64,000 nt of DNA from contig CM075104.1 in the NCBI GenBank assembly GCA_037576195.1, positions 26,428,211 through 26,492,210 on the forward strand, given 5' to 3'. The notes under the pieces are model-generated. The model worked only from the letters and a program-made list of their open reading frames with translations, did no database searches and was not told the origin of the DNA. Below are positions 26,468 to 37,283 of the stretch, one piece after another (the stretch's first letter is position 1; each line of letters opens with the position of its first letter). This DNA comes from Phytoseiulus persimilis (Eukaryota > Arthropoda > Arachnida > Mesostigmata > Phytoseiidae). Position numbers and translations under genes: made by a program.

Positions 26468-26914
26468 TCACCAGCAAATCCAACGGCGCCCAGCCTCAAT
26501 GAAATTCGTGGCAGAAGCTGAGAGATCGATACGTTCCTCGAATCGACCCCTCGATGGAGGAACATGCTTGACAAACCCTTCATCAACTCTACCAGAGTCG
26601 TTACAAGCTTCGAACCAGTGCAATCGATTCAATAGAGTAGTTCCTTCGATCTCATCTACTGCGCGATGGTCGCACGAGCCAATGATGCGAAGGCCGCAGG
26701 ATAGACACCTGATTTCTTTCTGGCCCTCCGAAGAGGCAACGGCACGCACTTCATTGAGGGGTCTGAGAACTTCGAAAATCCCTCGTTTACCCTCCAAAAC
26801 CCATGGTGGACCCCGTTTCGGAGAATCACTGCCCCAGATGGATGAACACCCGAGGAGCATCAAGGTGAACGTCGCGAACAAGATGATCAACCGCGAGCCG
26901 AATGAATCTTTCAT
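26468..26914 (-). CDS. Candidate secreted protein, 148 aa, signal peptide
   Basis: This open frame extends upstream to 27,007, but the Met at 26,914 (Met-Lys-Asp-Ser-Phe) is chosen because a strong hydrophobic core follows (Leu-Ile-Ile-Leu-Phe-Ala, then Leu-Met-Leu-Leu) ending near Gly-Cys-Ser-Ser, a typical signal peptide of about 25 residues. The rest is hydrophilic with a few Cys (a Cys-x-x-Cys pair around residue 68) and no second membrane segment. Two internal GT...AG pairs could be short introns, one of them 50 nt, so the exact product is uncertain. No family is recognised. The whole 179-codon frame is longer than most in the neighbourhood. Confidence 0.33.
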   Translation of the reverse strand: MKDSFGSRLIILFATFTLMLLGCSSIWGSDSPKRGPPWVLEGKRGIFEVLRPLNEVRAVASSEGQKEIRCLSCGLRIIGSCDHRAVDEIEGTTLLNRLHWFEACNDSGRVDEGFVKHVPPSRGRFEERIDLSASATNFIEAGRRWICW

Positions 26915-29900
26915 AATTTTTGTGATGCGGATGAAGGATGGTCCGTAGGTGCATTCAAACTCCTCTGGCCACCCTTGACAGTTGGAGAAACTCCCAAACA
27001 CTCGCATCTCCTGGGAAGCGAGATTTTTCAGCGAGCAGGATTAACATTCGGTTGCATATCCTCGGTAATGTGCCAGTTGAAGAAGTCGTTCATCCTGTCC
27101 AGGTATTTGGGTCGCGATGCGGCGCCGTATTATAATGAATCTCCGTGAATTTTTAATGAGAGCCCAAGTGCGACCGCGAATAATTCATCAACACGGATGA
27201 CGCAAGAGACGGCCGTGGAAGGTGTGAATGGTGTCAGAATTAGAAACACTCTGATTTCGCGTCTCCGCACAAAGTGGTAGCTGAACGCGACATTGACCTT
27301 CACGAGATCCGAACGAAGAGACGCTAAATAACGATAACTTGTGCGCCCACCAACTCGTTGTGGAGGCCGCAACAATTTGAACTTGACGCTGGCTGGAACG
27401 AAGAACGATAAAGTTCTCGATTTGTTATCGGTATTCCCAGCATGAGTGGACAATAAACGAGCAAGTTTGTCGATATCTGGTGGTGTTATGTTCACACCCA
27501 ACTGATTGGTCGTCGGACTCGATGGTCTGAGTGTTCGATCCCTGGGGAATCGGTTGTGTCAGCCCCCCACGGCGCGCGTCGAGGGAGGATGATCGGCGCT
27601 CCGCGGCAATTGTCCGGATTGGGGAGCTTCAGTTTATGTAAACGAGCAATTTGAGAGCGGGGGCCAGCCTTCTCTCCCAAGCCGATTCTTCGACTAGATG
27701 TTTGTCATCCAATGCACTCCAATAGATTGCTGCTCTCAATGAAAGCGCGATCAGACATGGAACAATTGCGTTCTCAAAGAATTATGTCGGATTATGTCGT
27801 AGAAAAACAGAGGGATAGTTCTCGACGCAGAACGTTACCCGCTTCCTCGGGAAGCTCGGAATCGGAAGACTCCTCGCAGTGTGCCGCCCTAAGGTGCTTG
27901 AGTCCAACGGTTTCCACGTATCCGCCTGCGTCATACCACGTTTGAGAACCAATTTGCTCTGCTGGAATGAAATTGTCAGACAAACAACATCGGAGCAAAC
28001 CAAACCGCTTTGTCATTTCCTCCCTCATTGCGACTCCGTCCTCCATCGAATGTTCGCTCGTCCACGGCGACGGGGCGCACAGAGCGGGTCGGGGAACCTT
28101 GCACGGGATAGCGTGCTGGGAAGGTTTTTCTTTGAGGTGTCTGCTCCGGGATGCGTAACGACCAAGGTGCTCTCGTCAGTCTCCGCAACGCAGCCATCTA
28201 AGCGAGCGCAAACAGATCAGCGCGAGTCATGTTGAATGCTCGGCAGTGTTTGTCGGAGAAGGGTTCCATATTCAGGACGCGTAACCGTGATCTGTTTCCT
28301 GTTCTTCTCGTTGATCGCAATCAACGGGACTGAGATTCCTGGACTTCTATTCTGATTTCATGTTGCGTTGGGATTTTCTTCTGCTTCGTGAGAAGTCTAC
28401 GGCCGCCACGAGGCCCTCTAACTCAGCAGGGAGACGGGGCCTCAATCAAAGGGTGCGTCTCCACGATCGGAGACTGAGGGATGAGCTCCGTTGCCCAGTC
28501 CGCTCCGGGACTCTGATCATAACAGCACAAAAAGCCACCACCAGTCAATAAAGCCGATTATAAATCCGCACATTCGATCGAAACTAGATTCTTGTATGCT
28601 GATGCGCTTGTTGAAAGTCCAGCGTTGGTACCCGAACAACGCCAATTTTCCACCCGCGTTCGTTAACTGCAGTCGGAGATTATCAGAGAATCAGTGGGAC
28701 GCGCAGTGCCTGCTAGGAAAATTTCCCTGGCCTTACCGCCGAAGGGCAAAATGAGTGAATCCCGCGACCTAGAGAACAAATCATCAGCAGCTATGCGAAC
28801 GAACACGCTTCTAGCCGTCGAGGCGTCCGAATGATATCCTTCGTATCACCACGTTGTAGATGCTCCTCAGGATCGCCGTCTATGCTTCTGCTGCTGGTTT
28901 CACAGAAATACACTTTGGAAAAACGGAAGGTTGCAAAACGGGAGGAATCGTGCGGGAAGAGAGAAAGCTCGCGCCTTCAGCTTTTTGCTCTGCACCGCTC
29001 GACTTCAAGCTTGTACGCGCACGTCCACATGCGAGAGAACGAACCCTGGTCCCCTCGTAAAACGAGTTGTATTTACGACCGGCTGGCGGCTCCGTTCAGA
29101 GGACAGCATTCAGCCAGCGGGTCCGTCAGCGCGCATGCTGGCTAGCCGACCGTTGCCTCGGAGTGAGAAGGCAAGCGTACGAGCGAACGCACGGGGGCCA
29201 TATTGCGCGCAAGGTAGACTGGATGTACTGCAGCTTGCGATGACCGCAAATAATGAGTTGACATGGACTTCTGATCAGCCCTCCGTGTTGAGCGAATTGC
29301 TTCTGCGAGCCTCTGACTCATGGACGGGATCGTGGGCGCCCCTAAATTCATCTCGAGGTTCAGTGTTTCACCGAGCGGTAGGAGAATCAACTGGGAGGAC
29401 AGCTCGCTCACCTTTTTGTTGTGAGGTGTAATTGCCGAGGCGCAAGTCCGAGAGCCAGATCTCTTGTGTCCGTGTGCTGGTAGTCTAGGATGCCGCCGTC
29501 CATTCGTACTCATGTATGCTCCGATATACGGAGGAGCAAATACACACGCAGGTAGGTCAGCACGCGTACATACACTTCTTCGCTCGATCACACAGATAAA
29601 CGATCGTGCCATTGCTTCTTGACCTGCATTCGGAGTATTAGGGCATGGCCCTGAGCAAGGCCAGATCATGCAGTTGAGTCGGTTGCTTTACCTACTCGTC
29701 CACTTGTTCACCAGGTTACGGCCTAATAGCTTGGATACCTGGCGGGTCGATCCCATGACTAGGTCTATGTTTGAACGGCAGGCCGTTTGAAGGGCGCGCC
29801 AGGTAGGCTCAAGAGCAACCTGAATCACCGATGGTCCGTTTTCGCCCGTTGACCTGCTAATATTCTCTCTATTCACAATTTCCCGTTCCTCTCCAGGTCT

Positions 29901-31229
29901 TCCTCTGCGCGGTCTGCCCACATCGCGCTATTCATGGAGTTGAACTCGGGTCCTCAAGTTATCGGTGACCCTCCTTTGATAGGAAAATGCCTTATTCTCC
30001 CATGCGGAAACCCTGTCAAACACACGGGAGTACTGAGGCAACCTGCGAGGCAGCCATTCGTTCTCGATGGACACGTCGACTATCGAGAAACGATTTGTCT
30101 TTCGCCGTTCTCTCGAGCCTTGGTACGCGCGTTTCGCCTCACCCGAATGCTCCTCAAGGGCATCGTTCCCTTGGCAAGGCGTATTAAAAGACCTCATTTA
30201 TGGATATGATGTTGTCTCCCACCACATCAAGGCACGAGCGATTGTTTTCTATCCGAGCTCGTGTGCATTGATCGCGTGCTTGACTCGAGGGCATTTTTCG
30301 TTGAGTTAATTTATGTTTGCCCTCCCAGAGCACCGAGTTCTGATAAAACTCAGAAGTGTCCAGATCGTTGCTTCTTTGGTAGTCCCTGACACTGGGAGTG
30401 GGAGCTCTCGCGGAGAACTGATGATCATCGATGAATTAGGAAGGGTCAGAGATGTGTGAACACGTGGTCAGAATCCACTCGGCAGCTGTCGCAAATGATT
30501 AGGAAAGCTTGGTCCGTCATATTTGTGAAATTGAGAACGAAACGTTCGAAAGGTTCGCTGCTGTTCTCTCCTGTCTACTCAAGCCTGGGCATCTTCTCTT
30601 GTGTAGTGAAATTGGCCATCTGCGCTCACACAAGAGACCATCGTGAGCTGCTCGGCGGACGAGGAGCAGTGTATCAGAGAATGAAAGAGTGACGTCCTTT
30701 GGGGGTGATGTGTTTCTTCTTATCCTAACCGAACCACACTCGGTCGAGTGGCCTCAGTTGGCCGAGCCCAACCGACCTCCTGACCAACAACGAACCTACC
30801 AACGGTGCGCTCAGCACGGATGTCCTTCGACACAACCCTGTCCGACCTATCTCCTGCTCATCCTCAGGAACGGATATGCCTGCAGCAGCGCGAGAGCCCA
30901 CAAAGAACGGCTCGGATCTTCCTTCCCGAATCCCAGCAAGCTGTGTGATGTCCGAGCGGTAGAAGCTCCGAATGCACTGGATGTTCCGTGAAAAACTTGA
31001 AGCAGACCGATGCGAACGATCTATGAGAAGCGAATTTTTGGCGAAACGCGCCAGATCTCCCCCGACTCGTACTGAAGCGCGCTGCCGTTGAGAAGTCGCA
31101 GGTTTTCACATGGATGTCAACAAATGAATAGTTATGGCCTGAATATGGCTGCGAGCAGACCTGCCTTGCGACCGAGCTTGTCAGTCTTCAAAGACTCGCG
31201 TGGAGTGCAGCTGGGTCACGTTTTGCTAG

Positions 31230-31385
31230 TAGACGAGCAGCCAAGCAAGAGGACAGGCAGGCAGCCAAGCGACCAGGCAGGTTCGAGCAGACATGGACAA
31301 GGTTGGTTCGGCGGTTGGTCGGTTGAGAGTGCAGCCAGCGAGCCAGTCAAGCAAGCAACCAGGCTTCTATCCTGCCAGGCCGAGG
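31230..31385. repeat. Cryptic AGCC/AGGC-type simple repeat
   Basis: A stretch rich in AGCAAGC, CAGGCAGG and CAGCCAGC units without a strict period. It is low-complexity and should be masked before similarity searches. Confidence 0.65.
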
Positions 31386-31477
31386 TAACAAGGCCTCTCA
31401 AGACCGAGCTGGAGTAGGATGGCGACACAAAAATGAAGCCGGCCATCATCGAACTCTGCACACTCACCCACAGTTGT

Positions 31478-31840
31478 TCAGCGTCCCGAACTTTCTCGAT
31501 CAGGCCGAACGATTGGTAATTGGACTCCACATGGAAACGTCATAATGTTTCGCTCAGCCATGATGTCGAGCCGAACAGTGTTCGCCTCAGATATGTGTGT
31601 TGCTGAAGTCGTTAATACACATGTTCCTGTTAAAATGCCGAAAGCGAGTAAAAAGAACGAGACGGAGCCGAGGAAGCGGTTCCTATTGAGCCCGACCAGA
31701 GAATATTTGAGAGCCGTAGGCTCGCTCACTGTTAGGGTGGATTGCTTGAACGCCGCATGGGTTTTGCATAGACGAAGACGTTGGTCGAGATAGCAAACGG
31801 GGAACCGCCATGGGAACAATGAGCAGCGGACGCGGAGCAA
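31478..31840 (-). CDS. Candidate ORF with a hydrophobic segment
   Basis: A 120-codon minus frame with a hydrophobic segment of about 20 residues near residues 57-78, rich in Phe, Leu, Gly and Val and preceded by Asn-Arg-Asn-Arg-Phe, followed by a polar tail. It could be a signal-anchor or transmembrane exon. Another minus frame over the last part ends at a donor-like GTGAGT (about 31,470). Family unknown; chance origin possible. Confidence 0.22.
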   Translation of the reverse strand: MLRVRCSLFPWRFPVCYLDQRLRLCKTHAAFKQSTLTVSEPTALKYSLVGLNRNRFLGSVSFFLLAFGILTGTCVLTTSATHISEANTVRLDIMAERNIMTFPCGVQLPIVRPDRESSGR

Positions 31841-33487
31841 CGAACGAATCGCCTACGGAGGAAAATATCTTTCCTTTTATCTCTCTCCTTCTTTCCCGCA
31901 GAGTGATGCCTCCTTTAGTGGAATGGGGGCGGGAGCCTTCGCGACAAAAACAACGCCTCCACCCGCCAGTGAGCAACCAACTGTTCTCTTGCAAGCCTCG
32001 GCGTGCGCCGCTTCGCAAATTCAATGCATACGACACGTACTCGATGCCTTGGACAACAACTCGGGAGCGCTCGCCACGACGGTAAATTTATATTTGGAAA
32101 GGTTCTTCAACAGGAGAAGATCTTCCAGCGATGAGCATCCTCAGAGTTGTTAAAGAGATCGGGATGACGGACCCCCCCCCACGAATTACGCTCCGGCTCA
32201 AATCGTCCACAGAGCAATATTCTATATTCCAGGCTTCAGCTCCGCCGGTTACAGAACTCGTTCCGTCAAGATCCCGGAGACGATAAGAGATTTCATGAGC
32301 GAACGAATGCACGGAGTGTGAAAGCCAGAGACAACCCCACAAGATAGCCTACTGGCTGACGAGGCGACGAACAGACGAGCGGAGAACGTTATCTCGAGAA
32401 CACCAACATCCACGATGATCGTTGTCTCCGATCCTCGAGTTTGTTGCCACCAGAGTTTCTGTTCGAACCGTCACGTCAAGCAGATAAGCTAACGCGCAGC
32501 GATCGGGTGTAGCGGCGTTAGCGAACAGCTCCGTGGTACAACAAAGAAGAGCGTGTCCCAGGAAGCCGAAGACGGACGCGTGCAGGAGACAAACTGGGGG
32601 AACGGAAGAGAACCATTAAAGAACGCGTGCGAAGGAAGCGCTTTTCGCTCATCTTCGGGCGGTTCAGCAAACTGACAATGCCGAAACAAGCAGACAAACG
32701 AGCGGAGAAACGAGCCGGGTGAAAAAGCAATCGTGTTCGTTATCGCCGTAAGCCAATAGTATCGTGAACGCGAGCTGAAGAGGAATACGCAATCGCCCTT
32801 GATCAGGCAAACAGAACTCTTTTTCGCAGCGATGTCGCAGCAGCCCCGGAAGCTCGTCACGATGCAGCGGGCAACATTAGAGACGGAACTATGCGATGGA
32901 GGCCCTAGAGGATAACCCAATTGATTCGTGTCAGCTCGGTCAAATAGCTCGGGCAAGTTTTCGACGCGCCGGGATGGGACTGGGGCACATATCAAGGTGA
33001 ATCACAAGGTGAAGCCATTGGTGAATTTCGCGATCCCGGGCTCGGGTTATTGACGATTCGACTCTGATTGTCCAATTTCCATCGCAGGGCTAGGGAATCA
33101 ATGAATTGATTGTGATATCGGGTCGAGACTCCCGGCAATTGCATGTGTACTCTCGAACATCCTACGATTAAACATTATATGATGATTATATCCTTATTAG
33201 TTTGGCTGCGACTACGGAGAGATCGGCCGAAACTTCAATTATTCACTGTCAGTACTACCAATCCGTTGTGGGCATTGATGCAAGAATATTCCATCACTTC
33301 GCAAAGATTTATCACGCAGCCAAGGGGACTATAGCAGGAGCTGAGGGGAGCATGAATATCATTCCGGAGAGAGTAATGTCTTGACTCATTTGTCTTGGGA
33401 TTAGGGAAAAAAACAGCCACGGCGCGCGTCTACTGCTCCCGGTGGTGCAAATAGCCCCATTGAGTCGATACTAGCAAGAGGAATCTA

Positions 33488-33560
33488 CTGCATAGATAAT
33501 GTCGACAATAGCGGTGGTAGTAATAATAATAACCATAGCGGGGGTAATTACGATGATAAC
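33488..33560. repeat. AT-rich GTA/ATA trinucleotide tract
   Basis: Imperfect runs of GTA, ATA and GGT triplets (for example gtagtaataataataac) within an otherwise mixed sequence. Confidence 0.7.
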
Positions 33561-34113
33561 GGAGAATAAACGGGCGGAGGATAAGAGCCAATAGTTGTTT
33601 TGATGGAAGCCGAGTCGAGGATTCCGATCCTCGACGCGGAGCACCCGGCTCATGTGGGGGAACCGTGACGCACTCGGAACCCCCCTTTTCGCTTGAGCGT
33701 GAATCGAGGGCGACATTTGGCGAAAACGTCCGCTATTGACCTGCTCGCTGAAAGAGCCCTGACAACGACGAGGGACCCGACGCGGAGCTACGCTCCCGCA
33801 TTCGATCCCGCGAGACTCTGATAGGCACTTCCACGATTGCACTTCCGCAGAAACAAGAACTCGAATGCGAAAACATGCTGGAGTCTTTTGCGTGCGTTTC
33901 ATATTTCGTGTGTAGCCGACCAGCAGCCGAATCCAACACCAGCGAGGACAGTCAGGCGTATCATAAACTACCCCATAGATGGTCGTTGCCATGTTCTTTC
34001 CTTGGCCGAGGCTCCGAGTGCGTTCTGACATCTCGGAGTTTCGCGCAGCTGGATTTTAACGAGATAAAAACTCAATCGCAGCTTTTGACATGTGGGGCGA
34101 CTGATCTCTGCAG

Positions 34114-34236
34114 GGAAGTGAATTCGAAAAAGTGGTCATCCTCTGCAGTTTCGATGGAAAACTTCGTTCACCGACGTATCCTGTTCTTGCCGAGCGTCTC
34201 CATGCTTGTCGCATGTCCGTCTGTCGTTGTGCGTAG
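34114..34236 (+). CDS. Candidate exon, possible third member of the EFP family
   Basis: A strong acceptor (tgatctctgcag) ends at 34113. The next frame gives about 40 residues starting Gly-Ser-Glu-Phe-Glu and includes Val-Val-Ile-Leu-Cys-Ser-Phe-Asp-Gly before a stop at 34,234. Glu-Phe, a following aliphatic strand, then Cys-x-Phe-x-Gly parallels the exon at 41,067-41,402 (Glu-Phe-Pro...His-Cys-Phe-Pro-Gly). A second frame from the same acceptor is open too. The resemblance is short and may be chance. Confidence 0.28.
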   Translation, partial: GSEFEKVVILCSFDGKLRSPTYPVLAERLHACRMSVCRCA

Positions 34237-34434
34237 TTCGGTGTGTCAATATCGGGTCCGATGAGGGAAACTACGCTGTTTCCGGTGCCCAACTTTGACA
34301 CAGTAGCCCAAACTAACGAACGATAACAAATTGTCTGCTGAAGGAAACGGGTGAGAGATATGAGTGTCAATGAGCACACGACCTTTTGGCAGTGGCCTGT
34401 TGAAAGTTCATCTGATGCTTCCTCGGACTAGCAG

Positions 34435-34561
34435 AGGCCGAAGGATAATTTCCAACGCGTGTTTCCATCTACTGACCCGGTCGGGGAGCTGTTTGAGATC
34501 GGATCCCGTCTCCAGCCGATGCGGCTGGCTTCTTTACTTGGAATATCTTGTGACCTGAGCG
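34435..34561 (+). CDS. Candidate coding exon, joined to 34606-34802
   Basis: It begins after an acceptor-like gactagcag and ends at AGCG followed by a consensus donor GTAAGT. The frame is open throughout and reads about 42 residues with mixed, globular-protein composition (Arg-Val-Phe-Pro-Ser-Thr-Asp-Pro...Leu-Leu-Gly-Ile-Ser-Cys-Asp). The exon ends in phase 1. The inferred intron is 44 nt (34,562-34,605) and ends in aaatcag. No family is recognised. The upstream exon was not found; a GTGAGA donor near 34,350 does not match in phase. Confidence 0.42.
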
Positions 34562-34605
34562 GTAAGTCTGGGATGCTTTGACCTCATCGGATGCTCTGAA
34601 ATCAG

Positions 34606-34802
34606 AGCCCCTTGCGCTTGAGACAACATTCCGGGCGCCCCGATTGCGTTCGCATGTAAATCCAGATGGACTTATATCCGAGCTCGAAGAAAACGATCAA
34701 GCAACGGCGGAATCGAATACGTCTCGAGCGGATGTCGATGATCTCGTACCAGCACCGGTCGAGTTCCGGGAGGGAGAGGCCTTCCCGGAGCTGTTTCCGT
34801 GA
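34606..34802 (+). CDS. Candidate last exon (acidic C-terminus)
   Basis: It follows the 44-nt intron; the G left by the previous exon plus AG makes a Glu codon and the frame stays open for 65 codons to TGA at 34,800. The product is acidic and polar, rich in Glu, Asp, Ala and Pro, ending Phe-Pro-Glu-Leu-Phe-Pro, as in a disordered C-terminus. Phase agreement across the junction is the main support. The unspliced frame would stop 18 bases after the donor. Confidence 0.42.
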
Positions 34803-35100
34803 AGAGTTCTTCCACATCCACTCAACTATCCATTATGCTCGGCGTCAAGCGACCTTGATGAAACGAGCGTGTCCCTCACTGTACAACTTGCTGTGTAGAT
34901 CTTCTGAGATGATCCGGGAATCGTTATCCCCTCTAAACTCTGATTGACTCGAAAATTTACGAGAATCTGTTACAACCTTCCGCGATGAAGCGATGAAGAT
35001 GTAAACGTTTCAAATGGGTGAGCCCAGTCAAAAAATGCGCTGTTGACTCCGATGAAACCTTTCGCATTCTTCAAGGAGCTTCCGTCTGACAAGAAATGAT

Positions 35101-35330
35101 TCGAGGGGACATAAATGACTCGCAGCGAAACTGAAAGAAATTCGAATTCTCAGCCAAGATCCCGCAATCAACCTCCGGCTCCGAGTCGTGGTCGTATTTT
35201 GACCCCGCTCAGAGTTCTACAGAGCTATGGTACAGCTGTATCTCGCTTGCTCAGACACAGAAATGCCCTCCGCGCGATCATGGTTGAGTTGGTTGAGGAG
35301 TGGCTGGGGAGAGGATTAGGACTCGAATGA
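35101..35330 (+). CDS. Candidate small basic ORF, 71 aa
   Basis: The ATG at 35,115 opens a 71-codon frame: a polar Arg/Asn/Ser/Pro N-terminal half and a hydrophobic, helix-like C-terminal half. It stops at TGA just before another open plus frame (35,328-35,619) that lacks an early ATG. No family is recognised. Confidence 0.2.
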
Positions 35331-35759
35331 GGACACTATCCGGGACTGGCCTGAGCCGGACTATTTTTGTCTGAGCAGAAAGAATACATTGTATCAGTCA
35401 TGGGAACGGCTCTTCATGGTTCAGAAATTGACTTCTGAGGATTCGGTCCGCGGGCAGCCGTCGATTGGAGTTCCGTACACGCGGAGAACCCTCGTGATGG
35501 AGAGAGAGAATGTGCACGTTCCTTCCGAAGAGATCACACTCCATCCAGGGAAACATAACTCCTCGTGCGACATGTTGACGATCCTCATGAATGTGAGATG
35601 CGTGAGTTCGTGCATATGAAACAACAACAGCTGGACGGAGGTTGATACCATTTCAAGGAGGAGAACGCTAGCGAATGTGCTCGAGTCCGACTTCTGGAAA
35701 TCGTCGATTTAGCTTTGGAATGGGTCTCGCGTCGCCAGGTTATGATATTTGTTCACTGT

Positions 35760-35913
35760 TCAAGACCGTTCATGAGTTATCGAAATGAATGGCTCAGGAC
35801 GCGAATGCCGTTTAATGTGGCCGAATTGATAACTGAGGAATGACGAGATGCCTGCAACTTTGACTCCAGCGAGAATGAAGTTCACCTGGCATCGTTTCCT
35901 TTTGAAGCCACAC
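35760..35913 (-). CDS. Candidate last exon with a hydrophobic segment
   Basis: Minus-strand exon after an acceptor-like tgtggtcag. It reads Cys-Gly-Phe-Lys-Arg-Lys-Arg-Cys, then about 20 hydrophobic residues ending Ser-Tyr-Gln-Phe, then a polar tail and a stop. The 60-nt intron (35,914-35,973) begins with a perfect donor GAG|GTAAGT and the phase (2) matches the exon at 35,974-36,044. A C-terminal membrane helix in a chemoreceptor-like protein is one guess, but no diagnostic motif is present. The intron end holds the 10-bp direct repeat CACACCTGAC (plus strand). Confidence 0.3.
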
Positions 35914-35973
35914 CTGACCACACCTGACTTGCGAGCCAACGTCTGCTCGTCACTCCACAATCCCGATACTTAC

Positions 35974-36044
35974 CTCGACATGAATTCGCTACAAAGCACT
36001 ACCGCATCCCGGAGCTGGCTATTCGTGATCTCGATTACGGAATT
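35974..36044 (-). CDS. Candidate coding exon, joined to 35760-35913
   Basis: Minus-strand open frame of about 23 residues (Ala-Asn-Ser-Val-Ile-Glu-Ile...Ser-Glu-Phe-Met-Ser-Arg) that ends at the consensus donor GTAAGT in phase 2. The frame is closed upstream by TAA at about 36,050, so the exon start must lie close by, but the acceptor there is weak on this strand. On the plus strand the same place has a strong acceptor-like tttgctttttag ending at 36,054, so strand is not settled. Confidence 0.25.
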
Positions 36045-36818
36045 TGCTTTTTAGACCTCCGATCGGACCTGGGAAAATTTGCCGATTCGGCAGTGTGATC
36101 TTGGGAGACTTCTGCTTGTCGAGTAAGAAGGATTCTACATTTCCGGAACTCAAGGAGCATCCCACTTCTGGATTCAGGAGGTGTCACGAGAATCCTCCCG
36201 GGTCCGAGGTACCAATCCACTCAGCGGGAAATCGGAAGCTCCTTCGGATGCGGATGCCTACTTAGAGGGGATACATTTTTGGGAAAGGCCTCAAGCGGAG
36301 TGGTCGGAGCCCTTTCGGAGCCAGATGAAACAACCTTTCGTATCCCCTCTCCCATTCTCCTGACCCGTCGCGAGCATTCCACCGGGAACCACATGAGAAA
36401 AAGTTGGTACCGGAATACCATCTCGTTCCTTCCCCAGCTTGGGTGACTAACGGTCCGAGTCATCGGGGAAGAGAGAAAGTTCCCGGAGCATGTTGAATCA
36501 TTGTGATTTCCTCGTTCGATATCCAAGAGCCTCCATGGGCTCTCTTGATGGGGAATCATCTTCCTGACACATCCTCTCTCGATGACCGGAATGACCGATG
36601 GCGAACGACGATCCCTTCGTCAGCGGAATGAGCCTGCTCACGGAATTCAACTGAGCTGCTCCGGTGCGAAAACACACCCGTCGATCCCGATTCCAGCTTC
36701 GGTATCCTCCCCTCCAGAGAATATCTCTCTGCCAAGAGACGGTGATCGCACGAGAATATTCTGTTCGGACTAATTGTCGCGCCTCTCACGCTCGCGATAT
36801 GAATGAATCTGCGGATGA

Positions 36819-37005
36819 GAAGAAGATGGATGGCTTCGGAGCAATAGCATAAAAACACTTTGTCGATGGCTGACGTCAAACTTATCCAATAACGAAGTAG
36901 TCTGCCTAGATTGCTGGTTCGCCGAGTCAGATCCAGAACTGTACCTGGAGCCGCAGAGGCAGAAGTCCGAACCGGAAGCGCAAACACCCAAGGGACCAGT
37001 ACTCT
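36819..37005 (+). CDS. Open frame with a Cys-Leu-Asp-Cys-Trp-Phe motif, no ATG
   Basis: Between TGA near 36,819 and TGA just before 37,010 the plus frame is open for about 60 codons and lacks Met. It contains Val-Cys-Leu-Asp-Cys-Trp-Phe at about 36,905-36,925, then a polar Glu/Pro/Gln-rich end. The same Cys-Leu-Asp-Cys-Trp-Phe occurs in the plus frame at 43,476. It may be a terminal exon or a chance frame. It stops a few bases before the ATG at 37,011. Confidence 0.28.
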
Positions 37006-37010
37006 GAACG

Positions 37011-37283
37011 ATGTCAGGCATGCCTAAAAATCCGAGTGCGGGGTTGAACGCTGAGAAACCGCCGGCCGTTCCCGCGAACCTTCCTCCGGATCTCCCGAAG
37101 ACGCTTGATACTCCAGGAGCTCCAGATGAGTCGAAAGTTCCGGATGCTCCCAAGTTGTCGGATTCGCCACGGCAAGAAGATGGAGCGTCGCTGTTTCCGA
37201 TCTATCTCATTGTGGCGATTACGATATGGGCAATGTGGAAAGGATATATCCCTGTACCGTGGCATCTTCTGACTAAAAAATGA
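37011..37283 (+). CDS. Candidate small Pro-rich, single-membrane-span protein, 90 aa
   Basis: The ATG at 37,011 opens a 90-codon frame. Residues 1-60 are Pro/Ala/Lys/Asp-rich and presumably disordered; residues about 61-83 form a hydrophobic segment (Leu-Phe-Pro-Ile-Tyr-Leu-Ile-Val-Ala-Ile...) containing Trp, followed by a short basic end Leu-Leu-Thr-Lys-Lys. That layout suits a tail-anchored or single-pass membrane protein. It is intronless as read and there is no family assignment. A poly(A)-signal-like sequence was not found immediately downstream. Confidence 0.4.
   Translation: MSGMPKNPSAGLNAEKPPAVPANLPPDLPKTLDTPGAPDESKVPDAPKLSDSPRQEDGASLFPIYLIVAITIWAMWKGYIPVPWHLLTKK

Larger units (their letters stand above)
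27010..33100. other. Unassigned region with short ORFs
   Basis: Open frames of 60-175 codons on both strands, none recognised. A minus frame at 27,130-27,501 has a hydrophobic, protein-like composition. A plus frame at 29,934-30,209 is similar. A nine-C run lies near 32,171. I could not link any of these by splice signals of matching phase. Confidence 0.4.

Noticed and set aside
33143-33420. Coding exon at 33.2 kb
   Set aside because: Two plus frames and one minus frame all give equally protein-like peptides, so composition alone cannot choose and no splice signal helps.
33471-34031. 186-codon minus ORF
   Set aside because: Part of it is the GTA/ATA simple-repeat tract, which gives an Ile/Val-rich pseudo-membrane segment.
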